From Anaeromyces robustus (taxonomy: Eukaryota; Neocallimastigomycota; Neocallimastigomycetes; Neocallimastigales; Neocallimastigaceae), in assembly GCA_002104895.1 (NCBI GenBank), contig MCFG01000048.1:1-64000 (forward strand): 64,000 nt of DNA. The letters run 5' to 3'. The translations under genes were made by a program, and so were the position numbers. Position 1 is the first letter of the stretch, and each line of letters starts with the position of its first letter. Below, in pieces: positions 26,175 to 38,491 of the stretch. Under the pieces are notes generated by a model. That model saw nothing but the letters and a program-made list of their open reading frames with translations, did no database searches and was not told the origin of the DNA.

Positions 26175-26175
26175 T
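25785..26175. repeat. TAA-based minisatellite with about 35-bp higher-order unit
   Basis: TAA repeats are organised into larger units of the form AATGAATAATAATAATAATAATAGTTAATAAT, seen about eight times between 25845 and 26115, with length changes in the internal TAA run. A plain TAA tract follows to about 26175. Confidence 0.85.
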
Positions 26176-26408
26176 TAATAATAATAGTAATAATCAAGGC
26201 AATAATAATTTATTCTAAAAATAATGTAAACATTAAATATTCATGTTAAAAGAAAATAATAATAATAATAATAAAAATAATAATAATAATTATTATTATT
26301 ATTCATTATTATTATTATTATTATTATTATATAAATATTATTATTATTATTTTTTTTTGTTTGTTTGTTTGTTTGTTTATTTATAATTATTTTTATTTAT
26401 TTATTTTA

Positions 26409-26453
<45 letters not shown>

Positions 26454-26924
26454 GCACACAATTTGTACGTCAACTTTATTGAATTTAAATATTAAAATAC
26501 ATGAATCATAAAAAAAACACATAATGATTTATTTTATACAATTTAGTTTTTTTTATTTATTTATAACATTATATAATCATTATAGCCATTGTAAAATAAA
26601 TTACGTATTAATTATGTGCTACCCAAATACCAAAGTAATAGTAATATCTATTAATACAAAATTATTAGCATGACAAATGACAAATTTGGGAAACTTTGTT
26701 TAATTATCTAACCATTTTACATTTTAGGTAACTGATAATTATATATGAATTATATATAAATTTTTCCATATAATACTTAATATTCACATGTAACTCTAGC
26801 AATTCACATGCTAAATTCTTATCATTTTTGGAATAATAATAAAATTAATAAAATTTAATAAATTTAATTAAATTATTAATAAAATTTAATCATTGTAATA
26901 AAAATATAATATAATAACAAAAAT

Positions 26925-27240
26925 ATGAAATTAATCCATAATTTATTTTATTTAAATAATATTATTACTTACTTTTATTGAAAAAATAAATATCAATGAA
27001 TAAATAACGTTAATAAATAAAAGTATTTATTTATTTATTAAAGAATATTGCTTAATAAATAATCAATAAAACCTTTCTATTTCTATCATAATGGAATTCT
27101 TATTTAGTTATATTATGTGATTATTATATTATGTGATTATTATATTCTATATTAAAAAAAATAGAATATAATTTTTTTTAAAATATATATATAAATATTT
27201 TGAAATATTGTACATAAATATGTTAATATATAATAATATA
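26925..27240. repeat. Dispersed direct repeat, copy 1
   Basis: This segment, from ATGAAATTAATCCATAATTT to GTTAATATATAATAATATA, recurs at 30496-30800 in the same orientation. Identity is high, with a few short indels. It is not coding. The two copies flank the small secreted-protein gene. Confidence 0.85.
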
Positions 27241-28737
27241 ATTTATTAATAATAAAATGAATTATATTCTATTATATATTCTAATATATTATTTAATTAG
27301 AATATTTTCCTTTTCCTTAATTAATTTGATGATTAAAAAAAAAAAAGCAAACAAAATTTCTATTTTCTGTTAATGATATTAAATATTTCAAAAAAAAAAA
27401 AAAAAGATAAATTGTATACCACCATTTTACTTTATATGTTAATTCCTATTTTTTTTTTTAATACTAGAACTTTTTACTCTTTTTTTTATTAAGAAAAATA
27501 TTAATTAGATTTATGATGTCATCATACAATATTGTTGAATATTTATTATTTCTTAGTATAATTTCTTTTTTCTTATTATTATTCCTATTATTGATATTAA
27601 TATTCATTTTATTATTAATATTCATTTAATTAATTAATTATTATTCCTAATAATATTAATAAAAATATTAATATTATTATTAATTATTGTGATTATTCTG
27701 TATTATTTATTATGCATCTATTTTTTAAAAAAAAAACATTTTTGAATTATTTTCGATTGATTTACCATTAAAGAAAATCAAATTAATTTAATACAAAATT
27801 GGTTTTGTTAAATAACTTGTACTGAAAAAAAATTTTTTTTTTTTTTTGAGATTTAATTAATATTTTATTATATAATAAAATAATAATATTAAAAATAAAT
27901 AAATCAAATTGTTACAATTAAACTAAAAAAAAAAAAAAAGAAAACTTTCAATTAAAGAGAGAGAGAAAGAAAATGATGAATAGATGATACCAAGTCTACA
28001 TAATATCTAGAAAAGACTAATTTGACAGATAGTCTATTTATTTAAAATTAAACTATAAAAATATTATTTAATGATATGAATAATAATTATATATATATAA
28101 TATGTTATTTAAATGAGGATGTTGTAATACATTCAGTATAGGTTAATTTTTATTTATAGTTGGATTTAATTTCATGATCAAAAGTTTTTTATTTGACATA
28201 TTTTTTTTTTTTTGAATTAACATTTATGGCACCATGTTGATTTAATATTTAATGGTCAACAAAATAATTAATATATTAAATAATATCATAAAAATAATAT
28301 ATAATAAACAATTTATTAAAGCATTCCATTTAAAGAGATTAATATTAATGTATTAATTAGTCACATAATAAAAACTGATATTAATACATCAATTGATAAT
28401 TAAATTTAAGAAACCTATAAAGAAAGTTTCTTTATACTTATATTATCAGTACAATTATTAATATATATTTCACGATTAAATAATAAATTAGTTAATAGAT
28501 TTTATTTAAAATTAATTATTATTATTAATAAAAAATTCTATTTTATATTCATTAGAATTTCCATCTTTTTCTATCTTTCCAAAATCTATACTAAAGTTGA
28601 ATTTTGAGAAAAAATATAAAAGACAAAAAAAAAATCTTAAAAAAAAATATTATTTTCAAAAAACAATATAATTATTATTAACAAAATAATATAATTATTA
28701 TTAATAAAAAAAAATTTAAATTTTTTTGTTTGCGAAT

Positions 28738-28992
28738 ATGAAGTACTGTACTGTTACATACTTATTGTGTTTATTATTCTTATCCGTTATCGCCTGGTCA
28801 AAGAGGGTTTCTATTCCCGCTGAATATTGTTATACTAGAGAAAAAGTATGTTATGAGAATAGTATCTTGGATCTTAGAGAACACTGTGATACTGGAGGAT
28901 GTATTTATAACCATCCTACTCATGATGAAAAAATCTGTAATGGTTGTTCATATGCAGTTGCTACTTCATGTTACTGTAAAAATGCTTTATAG
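28738..28992 (+). CDS. Small cysteine-rich secreted protein, function unknown
   Basis: The single-exon frame encodes 84 aa. I start it at the ATG at 28738, which puts a typical signal peptide first (MKYCTVTYLLCLLFLSVIAW), with cleavage probably near residue 20-22. The mature part of about 62 residues has eight cysteines spaced C-x6-C-x11-C-x4-C-x11-C-x2-C-x7-C-x-C, enough for four disulfides. Key segments are PAEYCYTREKVCYENS, EHCDTGGCIYNHP, EKICNGC and SCYCKNAL. I do not recognise the fold; it does not match the CBM10 dockerin pattern and lacks the WG(I/V)E block. Codon use is richer in G+C than the CotH genes. The TAG stop is followed at once by a long TAAAA array, so the 3' UTR would be almost pure repeat. 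It could be an effector-like or antimicrobial-type peptide, or a small wall protein; there is no direct evidence for any of these. Confidence 0.65.
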   Translation: MKYCTVTYLLCLLFLSVIAWSKRVSIPAEYCYTREKVCYENSILDLREHCDTGGCIYNHPTHDEKICNGCSYAVATSCYCKNAL

Positions 28993-29347
28993 AAAATAAA
29001 AATAAAATAAAATAAAATAAAATAAAATAAAATAAAATAAAATAAAATAAAATAAAATAAAATAAAATAAAATAAAATAAAATAAAATAAAATAAAATAA
29101 AATAAAATAAAATAAAATAAAATAAAATAAAATAAAATAAAATAAAATAAAATAAAATAAAATAAAATAAAATAAAATAAAATAAAATAAAATAAAATAA
29201 AATAAAATAAAATAAAATAAAATAAAATAAAATAAAATAAAATAAAATAAAATAAAATAAAATAAAATAAAATAAAATAAAATAAAATAAAATAAAATAA
29301 AATAAAATAAAATAAAATAAAATAAAATAAAGTAAAATAAAATAAAT
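28993..29347. repeat. TAAAA pentanucleotide array
   Basis: About 70 nearly perfect tandem units begin at the stop codon of the small secreted-protein gene. Only the last few units vary (AAAGT, AAAT). The FILFY-type frame on the other strand is an artefact. Confidence 0.95.
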
Positions 29348-32300
29348 AATTAATATACAAAACGAAAAAAAATGAATGAATAAATAATAATAAAATAAAA
29401 ATTATAAATATGAATTAAAAATTAAAACAAATAAATAAATTATTATTACTAGTCTTTAATTTATAATTCGAGATATAACAACAATACTTCTATAATAAGA
29501 GATTATATTTAAGCGAGAGAGTAGAAAGGTTAGAAATAAGGTAGATATAGACAAGAGTATCTTACTGATGATTTCTAAGTTGAGGTTGCAGTAATCATCT
29601 TGTATATTATTGAAATATAATATATAAATATGAAAGAAGTTGTCAACTTGGCAATTAGCTTAATATGTATAAGATTATAAAAAAATTAATCTAATTAAAT
29701 AATAGAATATTTTTATATAATTTAACAAATATTTATTAATGTTATAACTATTTGTTAAATCTTAATTTATAAATGAAATTAATATTTATAACTTATGTTA
29801 ATATTAAATTTTAAAGGAAGAAAAAAGAAAGAAAAAACGAAGTAAAAAAATTAAAAAATAAAAATTTTTATAATAATAAATAATAATAAATAAAATTTTT
29901 AATAATTAATTTTTATTATTATTATTTAAAAATTATAAAAAATTTTCTTTTGTATTTTTTTGTTGAATTTTTATATCATTATTTAAAAAAAATTCTTATT
30001 ATAATTAAATATTTTATTTTATTTTATTCAATTTTGTTTTGTTTATTATAAAAGTTTTATTATAATTCTGTTAACACATTATTTGGTAGAATCAAATTTT
30101 AAAAATACTAAAAATTTAAATACTAAATGTTAAATGCTAAATAATAATAACTAATTGTAATAATACTAATAAAATAATAATAAATAAAAATAATAATAAA
30201 TAAATAAAAATAAATAAAATAAATAAATAAAAAAAAAAAACAAATGATAAATAATTGTAATAATTAATCATAATTAAAAAAAATGATTAAATAAATAATA
30301 TAATTAAAATAGTAATAATAATAAAATTATAATTTATTCTTTTATTTTTTTCTTTTCTATTGTTATACCTAATAACACTAAAAATTTGACCATAAAATTA
30401 AAAATTTTTATATAAAGATGATATAATAATATAAATAAACATTTTTTTTTTGTAGATTCTCCATTTTTGTTGAAAATAAATAATAATGAAAGAGGAATGA
30501 AATTAATCCATAATTTATTTTATTTAAATAATATTATTACTTACTTTTATTGAAAAAATAAATATCAATGAATAAATTAACAAATAACGTTAATAAATAA
30601 AAGTATTTATTTATTTATTAAAGAATATTGCTTAATAAATAATCAATAAAACCTTTCTATTTCTATCATAATGGAATGGGATTTTTATTTAGTTATATTA
30701 TTATTATATTAAAAAAAATATAATACAATTTTTTTTTAAAATATATATATAAATATTTTGAAATATTGCATATAAACAGGTTAATATATAATAATATAAT
30801 AATAAAAATTTCTTAATATTATATAATTAATAATATTATAAATATTATAAATATATTAATTATTAATCATAATATATTGTAGGGTATATATAATAAATCA
30901 ATATAGAAATATATCATATTATATAAAATTAATATAAAAATAATATATATAATAATATTATTATCAAAAAAAAATAATTATATAATAGATAAATTAATAA
31001 ATAAATGTATAATAGATAAAAATATATATATAAGAATATAAATAAATAAATTATATCAATATATAATAACAATATATAAGTTTATACTTGATATTATTTA
31101 ATGTTAATTTTTTTATAATTTGAAATTTGCTTTTTAAATCACTTTTTTTACTTATATAGTATTTGTAACATATTATTTCCATATTAGGAAATATTTAAAT
31201 TAAAAATATGTTTGTTTATTTTTTTTTAAAAGTAAAACTAAAACAAAAAAAAATAATTTTTTTTATCCAAAGTATTTATTTCTGTTTCTTAAGGTTTAGG
31301 CCATACTTTACTAAATGGATAAAAAAAAATTGAAACATGGTTTTTGTATATATATTATATAAAAAAAATGTGTTTTATTAAATATATTATAAAACATTTT
31401 TCATGATTTATAAAATATGAATCATAAAACATAAACCATAAAGTCAATTTTTCAATTTTTAAAATAAAATCAAAAAAAAAAAGAAAATTATTTTTTTATG
31501 TTTATTTATGCTTTTCTTTTTTTATTTTTTTTATTGTAGTTAAATAATAATTTAAAAATAATTATATTTTATAAAGATATCATTTTTATTCTATTCAATT
31601 ATATTATATTATCATTATATATTATTATTATCATATAATAATTTATAAATAATTATTATTATAATTATATTAATTGTTTATAATTAATATAAATTTTTTA
31701 TTTATTATAATTATAATTATTTTTATTAGATAATAGAAATCTTGTCAATTGTCAACTTTTTATTATTAAATTTTAATTTTTTTTAATATTTTGTATTCCG
31801 TTAAAATTTTTTTCTTTTGCCGCATTTTTTATTATATTATTATTATCAATATCATTATTATTATTATTATTTTGATTTTTAAAAATGCTTTTATTTTATT
31901 ATATTTTATTATATTATTTTATTATATTTTATTTATTTTATTTTATTTATTATTTAATTTTTTTACTTTATAGTATTCTAAAACTAAAAATTAAAAAACT
32001 AATTATGAAAAAAAAAATTAATTACGAAAATAAAAAAAAATAAAAGAAATTTTAATGATTTATATATCAATTAATGATACCCAAACATTCTATAACCTGT
32101 GTAACATTTTTAATAAGGAAAATTTACTTTTATAGAAATGAAACTAAATATAAAAAAAAAAATGAAACAAGTGAAAAAAAAAAAAAAAGAAATTTTTTAC
32201 CATTTTTTTTTTATATATTAAACCTTAAAAATTCTAATTCTAAAACACAAATAAAATATGAAAAGTTAGAAATAAAGTTTAAAAAATTTTTTTGTTCTTT

Positions 32301-34435
32301 TTAAAGAAAATAAAGATCTGTTGTCTGTTGTTTCAAATTATACCTATTATTGAGATTTATAAGTAAAAAGTTTATTTTATTGTACTAATTAATCATGAAT
32401 ACTATTTAATCATCATTTATAACTATAACTATAATTATTATAAAATTATTATAATCAATTAGTATTAAAATTATGAGTACTATTTAATTAATTATTTATG
32501 ATTTATTTATTTATTATTTATAATTATTATTATTATAATTATTATTATAAATATTTATTAGTGTTTAATGATTTTCTGTTTCTTGGTTTTTCTTACTATT
32601 TTTTATTAATCTTTTTTTAAAATTATCTGTGGGGTATATTTATATTTATATTTATACTAATATTTATATTTAAAGATTTTGTTTTTCTTTTTTCTATTGT
32701 TTTTTATAATAATTATTATTGAAAACATATCCTAAAAATAAATAAATAAATTAAAATATTCTTTTAATTTATTTTTTTAAACTTTTTCTATTTAAAAATA
32801 ATAAATAATAATTATAAGAAAATAAAATAAAATCCTTTCAATATTTAATGATTTACTTAATTCTCACCATAATTTATTATTTATTATTTATTATTTATTT
32901 GTAATCATTTATAATTTTAATAGTATTAATTTAATAATATTATTATTTAAAGTTTTTAATCATAATAATAATAAAAAACGGTATACAATAACTAAATAAT
33001 AAAAATGATGGTAAAACACAAAATGAAAATTGATAAATAAATTTTTTATAATTAAATATTAATATATTATTTATATGACTACGAACCATTTTATTGGTCA
33101 ATTTCAGAAAAATCTCAGTAAAAATTTAAACGGTATATAAAATACATAAATTTCATAGGTTAATATATATTACCGTTAAAATGATTTCCAGATAAAGGGA
33201 TTGGAAACTTTAATTTATATTAAAAATTACTATTCAAGTAATTCGTGTAACAATATTAATATTAAATATACAATTTTAATATAAAAAATTAATTAATTAA
33301 AATCTTATTAAATAATTAAATTCCATTTTTTTCAATTTCTATTTAATTTTGGACTGATTTTTTTTACTATTTTAATTAATTAAAAATAAAGTAAAATAAA
33401 AAATTAGGTAAAAAGAAAATAAAAATAATATGAAAAAGTAATTTAATAGATTAAAAAAAATAATTTATTGTATTACATTAATTAATTATATAATAATAGA
33501 AAATAATAAATAATAATAAAAAAAGTATAAAAGTAGAATAAAAAATAAATAAATAAATAATTAAATAACTAAATAAATTAAATAAAATAAATAAATAAAT
33601 AAATTAAATAAAATGCAAAATTAATATTTTATGTTATTAATTAAATATTAATAAATATTGAAAAGAAAAAAAAAATTATTTTTTTTTTCTTTTTTGATAC
33701 AAATAATGATATGATTTAAATGAACTAAATAATATAATAGAATATAAATAATATAAATAATAAAATAATATAAATAATATATAATTCTATAATATTATAT
33801 ATTATTTATTTATATTATGTAATTAAAAAAAAAGAAATTAATAAAATAGTAAAAAAAAAACTTTTCATATATTATTTTATATTATATGCTAGTATTTTAA
33901 TATTTTAATATTTTATTAATATTATTAATTTTTTTTTTATTTAATTTATACTATTTAATATTTTTTTTATATATAAAAAGAAATTTTACTTTTTTTTTTA
34001 TTTAATTCTCTAAATTTTTTTAAAAAAATAAATTTTCGTAAAATTTATTTTATTTTTTTTTTTAAAAAAATTCACTTAAAAGTGTAAATTAGAATTTATA
34101 TATATTATTAAATTGTATATTTGTAAATAATATATTCAACTATTCAGTGAAAATTAATCATATTAGAAATAATACATATTTGTAAAATAAAATATATAAA
34201 AATCATAGAATAATAAAAAAAGTATATTGAGTATATTTTTTTTGTAAAGCTTATTTTAGAAAAAAAATAATATACATTCAACTTCCTTTATTTTTTTTCT
34301 AAAATACAGTGTTAATTTTTTTATAAACTTATAAAAAAATTTTTTTTTTAAAAAATAAAACAATTTATATAAAGACAAAAAACACAAATAATATCAATTT
34401 TTTTTTTTTTTTTAAAAGTATAATAATATATACAA
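29348..34435. other. 5-kb AT-rich intergenic region before CotH C
   Basis: Contains a slightly more G+C-rich, purine-biased patch at 29465-29660 with no open frame, the second copy of the duplicated element (30.50-30.80 kb) and otherwise A/T sequence. Open frames at 31.8 and 32.1 kb encode only F/I/L/Y or K runs and are not genes. The CotH C promoter must lie in the last few hundred bases, but no element stands out. Confidence 0.6.
30496..30800. repeat. Dispersed direct repeat, copy 2
   Basis: Second copy of the element at 26925-27240. It has an extra AATTAAC-like insertion after ATCAATGAATAAA, and lacks the doubled TTATGTGATTATTATA block of copy 1. Confidence 0.85.
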
Positions 34436-36694
34436 ATGGAATTCATAAACAAATTTTTATTTGTATTTATGATAATATGTGGTAAGTTATTATTTAAATG
34501 ATCATATAAAATTTTTTTTATTTAATATTATTTTAAATTAATAATTTTAATATTTTTTTTATTTTTTTATTTTTTTTGGTAATTTTTTTTTTTTTTTTAA
34601 AAAAAAAAATACATATCAATATTTGAAACAACAATAATAAAAAAAAATTTTTTTTTTTAAATATTTAAATATTAAATAACTTTTATAATATCTTTTATTA
34701 TCATAACCTTTTATGATATTTTTTTATTAGTTCACTTAAGAAATGCTGTTGCATTAGATAATTTTTTCGATAATAGTTCTCCACGTCCAGAACTTTTTGA
34801 ATTAACAGATTTTAATGTTCCAGATATCAAAATTACTTTAAATGATAAAGATTTTCAATTATTATTTTACAGTTTTGAATGTGAAAAGGATACCAATCCA
34901 AACTATTTAAAAAGAAATGAAAAATGTTACACTGCTCCATGGGTTAATTTAAATTCTGCTTTAACTATTGCTTTAAACAAAGCTTACATTGATAGAAATA
35001 GATTAACTCAAACTGATTTAGCTTTAATTAGTAATGTTGCCACTTTTAATGATGCTACTCAACAATATGAAGAAATTCCAAATTCAGTATACACTCTTTC
35101 CTTACCAGAATTTGAACAACTTGTTCAAGCTGGTTCAGATTTAAAATTAGAAGAAATATTTTCTCAACCTTATGCTATTGCTCCAATTCCAAGTGGTATG
35201 TATTTTGAAACTGAAGAAGCTTCATTAGCTTTTGAATTAGATAATACTGTCACTGAAAAATCAAAAGTTAAATTTTCTGTTGGTGGAAGATCTACTAAAT
35301 TCTTTGCTAAAGTTGGTTACAATATTAATATTAAGGATGGAAACTTATTTGGTGTAAAGCAACTTCGTTTACGTTCTGTTGCTGTTGATCCATCTTTCTT
35401 AAGAGATAAATTAGCTTATGATTTAACTAGAGCTATTGGTTTACCAACTCTTTCTGAAAATTTCGCTAGACTTTACATTAATGATAATTTCATGGGTTTA
35501 TATGCTATGAGAGATGCCTATAAAACTAAATGGGTTGAATATACTTTCGGTGAAAAGAATTCTACTCATCTTTATACTTGTAGTGATGCTTTTGGTGATA
35601 ATGCTTTCTTTAGATGTGTTAATGATGAAGAAGAAATCAATGATCAAGATCCAGATTGGAATGCCTTTTTAGATAAATTAGCTACCGTTAATACTCGTGA
35701 ACAATTAGAAGAATTCTTTGATGTTAAATCTTACATTAAAACTCAAGTTTCAAGATATTTATTTGGTTCCTTAGATCATATTAGTGGTACTAATAATAAT
35801 GATATGTACAGAATTCATGATGATCTTACTGGTAAGGATCAATGGATTCAACTTCTTTATGATTTTGATATGAACTTTGGTAATTTCCAAACACCAGATA
35901 CTCATCGTTCCTTTGAAGAAGATGTCCCAGAACAAAGTAATCCAATGTATCAACTTCTTAATCTTAATAGTCAAAATCCAGAAGTTGTTAGTGTTATGGA
36001 TGAAATTATGCGTACCGTTTTCAATCCAAATGTTCTTATTGATCGTATTGATAAATTAAAGGCATTTATTGATCCCTATGTTAAAGAAGATCGTACTCCA
36101 GATGCTAATGGTAATTTACCAGGTAGATTCCCATTAACTATTGAAAGACCAGAAGAACTTGCTACCTATGAAGACTTTTTAGGCAATACTGAATTTACTA
36201 CAATTAAAGCTAATCAACATTTCAATAATTTCAATGATCATACCAATCTTCAAACCGCTCTTGGTCTTAAACAATGGGTTATTGAACGTTTTAAGTATGC
36301 CTGTGAATATTATAATTTAGATTGTAGTTATGCAGATGAAATTTTAAGTAGTCCAGCTTATTCTAATTATAAGATTGAAGAAGTTCAACATGATTTAACT
36401 AATGAAGGTTGTAATGGTACAGGTTATGCTTGTTGTATATTTAGTGATACTACTTTAGCCAGTCAAGATCCAAGTGGTGATTGGGGTAAAGAAGGTGATA
36501 AATTCTGTCTTTTTGAAAATGGATATCAAGCACCAAAAGATGCTGTCGCTGTTGAAGCTAATGCTAATGGACAATGTTGGTCCCTTGCTAAAGGTTTCCC
36601 ATGTTGTGAAATGACTAAAGAAGTTACCTTTAATGATGAAGCTAATGGTGAAATTTGGGGTATTGAAAATGGTACTTGGTGTGGAATGCTTTAA
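34436..36694 (+). CDS. cotH: CotH gene C: CotH kinase-family protein with two dockerins; second intron lost
   Basis: Exons 34436-34481 and 34731-36694 join to 669 aa. The signal peptide starts MEFINKFLFVFMIICV. The N-terminal domain has CEKDTNPNYLKRNEKCYTAP. Where A, B, D, E and F carry a phase-2 intron, C reads straight through (FELDNTVTEKSKVKFSVGG), so that intron has been removed cleanly. The kinase core keeps KQLRLRSVAVDPSFLRDKL, MGLYAMRDAYKTKW, the GSLDH aspartate near 364 and YDFDMNFGN near 392-400. Dockerin 1 is at about 575 (GCNGTGYACC) and dockerin 2 at about 631 (CWSLAKGFPCC). The frame stops at WCGML, one residue past the end of dockerin 2. The third dockerin of the other five genes is absent and no remnant follows. 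An alanine-rich linker (PKDAVAVEANANG) separates the two dockerins. Closest to gene D. Probably functional, since two dockerins are usual in this group. Confidence 0.88.
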
Positions 36695-38458
36695 AAAAAA
36701 AAAATAAACAAATTTATTTAATTTAAAATAAGCATTTAAAAAAATATCTTTTTTTCTTTTTATTTTTTTATTATATATAAATAAAAAAAAAATAAATAAG
36801 TTCTTAACATCGTAAATCATAATAATAATCATAATAATAATCCTAATCATAATCATAATAAATAATCATAATAATAAATAATAATAAATACATAATAAAT
36901 AATAAATAATAATAATAATATCAAAAAAAAAATTATTATTAATTATTATATATTATTATATATTATTATTATTTAATTTTTTAATTTTTTATTGAACACA
37001 TATTTAAACTTTAGTATATTTTTGAAAATTGAAAAAAATTATAAAAAAAAAATATAATATAATTTATATTTATATTTATATATAAAACTACAATTTATAT
37101 GGAATATATTGAATATATTCATTTTAAAAAATAATTATTATTAATAAAAATTCAAAAAATCTAAAAAAAAAAAAAAATTAAAAAAAAAAAAAAAATATTT
37201 AAAAAAAAAAAAAAGAGAAAAAAATATTTATATACATATATACATATATACATATAATAATATATATAAAATTTTAACTAGAAAAAAAAAAATAAATAAA
37301 TATTTATTTTTTTCTAATTTTTTTTTTATTTATTTATTTACAATATACAATTTATACTTATTCAATTTACATATATATATAATAAATTAGAGAAAGTTTT
37401 TTTTTTTAAAAAAAAAAAAAAGAAAAAAAAAATTTAATTGTAAAATATATTACTATTTTTTTTTTTTTTTTTATTATTAATATTAATATTTTTAATCATG
37501 GTTTTTATAATAACTCATAATAATTTAAAAAGAGCCAAGAAGAAAAAAAGAAAAATTTTTTTTATTTTTTATTTGTAAAGTATTAACATTATATTACTTA
37601 TTAATAACCACGAAATCAATATTTAAAATAAGAAGAAGAAGAAGAAAAAAAGAAAAAAGAAAAAAGAAAAGAAAATCTCAAAACTTATGACTTTTAATAA
37701 CTTGACTTTTTTTTTTAAAAAAAATTATGTGAGTAAAAAATGATTCAAAAAAAGAAATTGAAAAATTTTTTTTTTTTTGAATCATTTTAAAACTTGTTAT
37801 TTTTTTTTTTTTTATATAATTTTTTTATATACATTTTATAAAATAATAATAATAATATAATATAATAAATATTTTATTATTTATATTATTTATATTATAA
37901 TTATTTTTTTTTTTTTTTAATTAAAAAAATTTTTTTTTATTATTTATATATATAATATTTTTTTTTTTTAAATATATATATATTTTTTTATTCTTCATAA
38001 TTTATATCTATATAAATTTACTATTTTTAAATTATTAATTATCCTACAAAAAAAAAAAAATTATATTTTAAACTATATTTTTTTATTATCAAAGATATTC
38101 CTATTAATAATAACAACAATAATAATAAAACAGTAATAATAATAATAATAAATAATAATAATAATAATAATAAAACTAAAACCAAAATATAATAAAAAAA
38201 AATTAAAAAAAAAAAAAAAATATATATAAAATGTATAAGGATAAAAAAAAATTATGTAAAAAAAAAAAAAAAAAAAAAAAAAATGAATTCTGGTAATTCA
38301 TAAAAAAATAACAATAATAACAATTATTAAAAATATAAAAAAAAAAAATAGTAAAACCTAAGAAATAATTTTATAATTAGAAAAAACAAAAAAAAAAAAT
38401 AAAATAAAGAATAAAAGAATAAAAGAATAGAAAAAAAAGAAAAAAAAAATAAAAGTAA

Positions 38459-38491
<33 letters not shown>

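Larger units (their letters stand above)
23430..28737. other. 5.3-kb intergenic region holding a less AT-rich island and a minisatellite
   Basis: After A/T-rich sequence to about 24.56 kb comes a distinct island (24.58-25.15 kb), then a TAA-type minisatellite (25.79-26.17 kb), a poly-T tract (about 26410-26450) and the first copy of a duplicated ~315-bp element (26.93-27.24 kb). From 27.25 to 28.73 kb I see only A/T-rich sequence. It should hold the promoter of the small secreted-protein gene. Confidence 0.6.

Noticed and set aside
28971-29360. 129-codon FYFIL frame on the minus strand
   Set aside because: Translation of the TAAAA array only.
29560-29640. CTGATGA sequence, considered as a hammerhead ribozyme core or C/D snoRNA box
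   Set aside because: No matching GAA core with stems, and no paired D box at a suitable distance.
31791-32304. Open frames of 60-76 codons
   Set aside because: Only isoleucine/phenylalanine/leucine or lysine/asparagine runs; composition is that of intergenic DNA.
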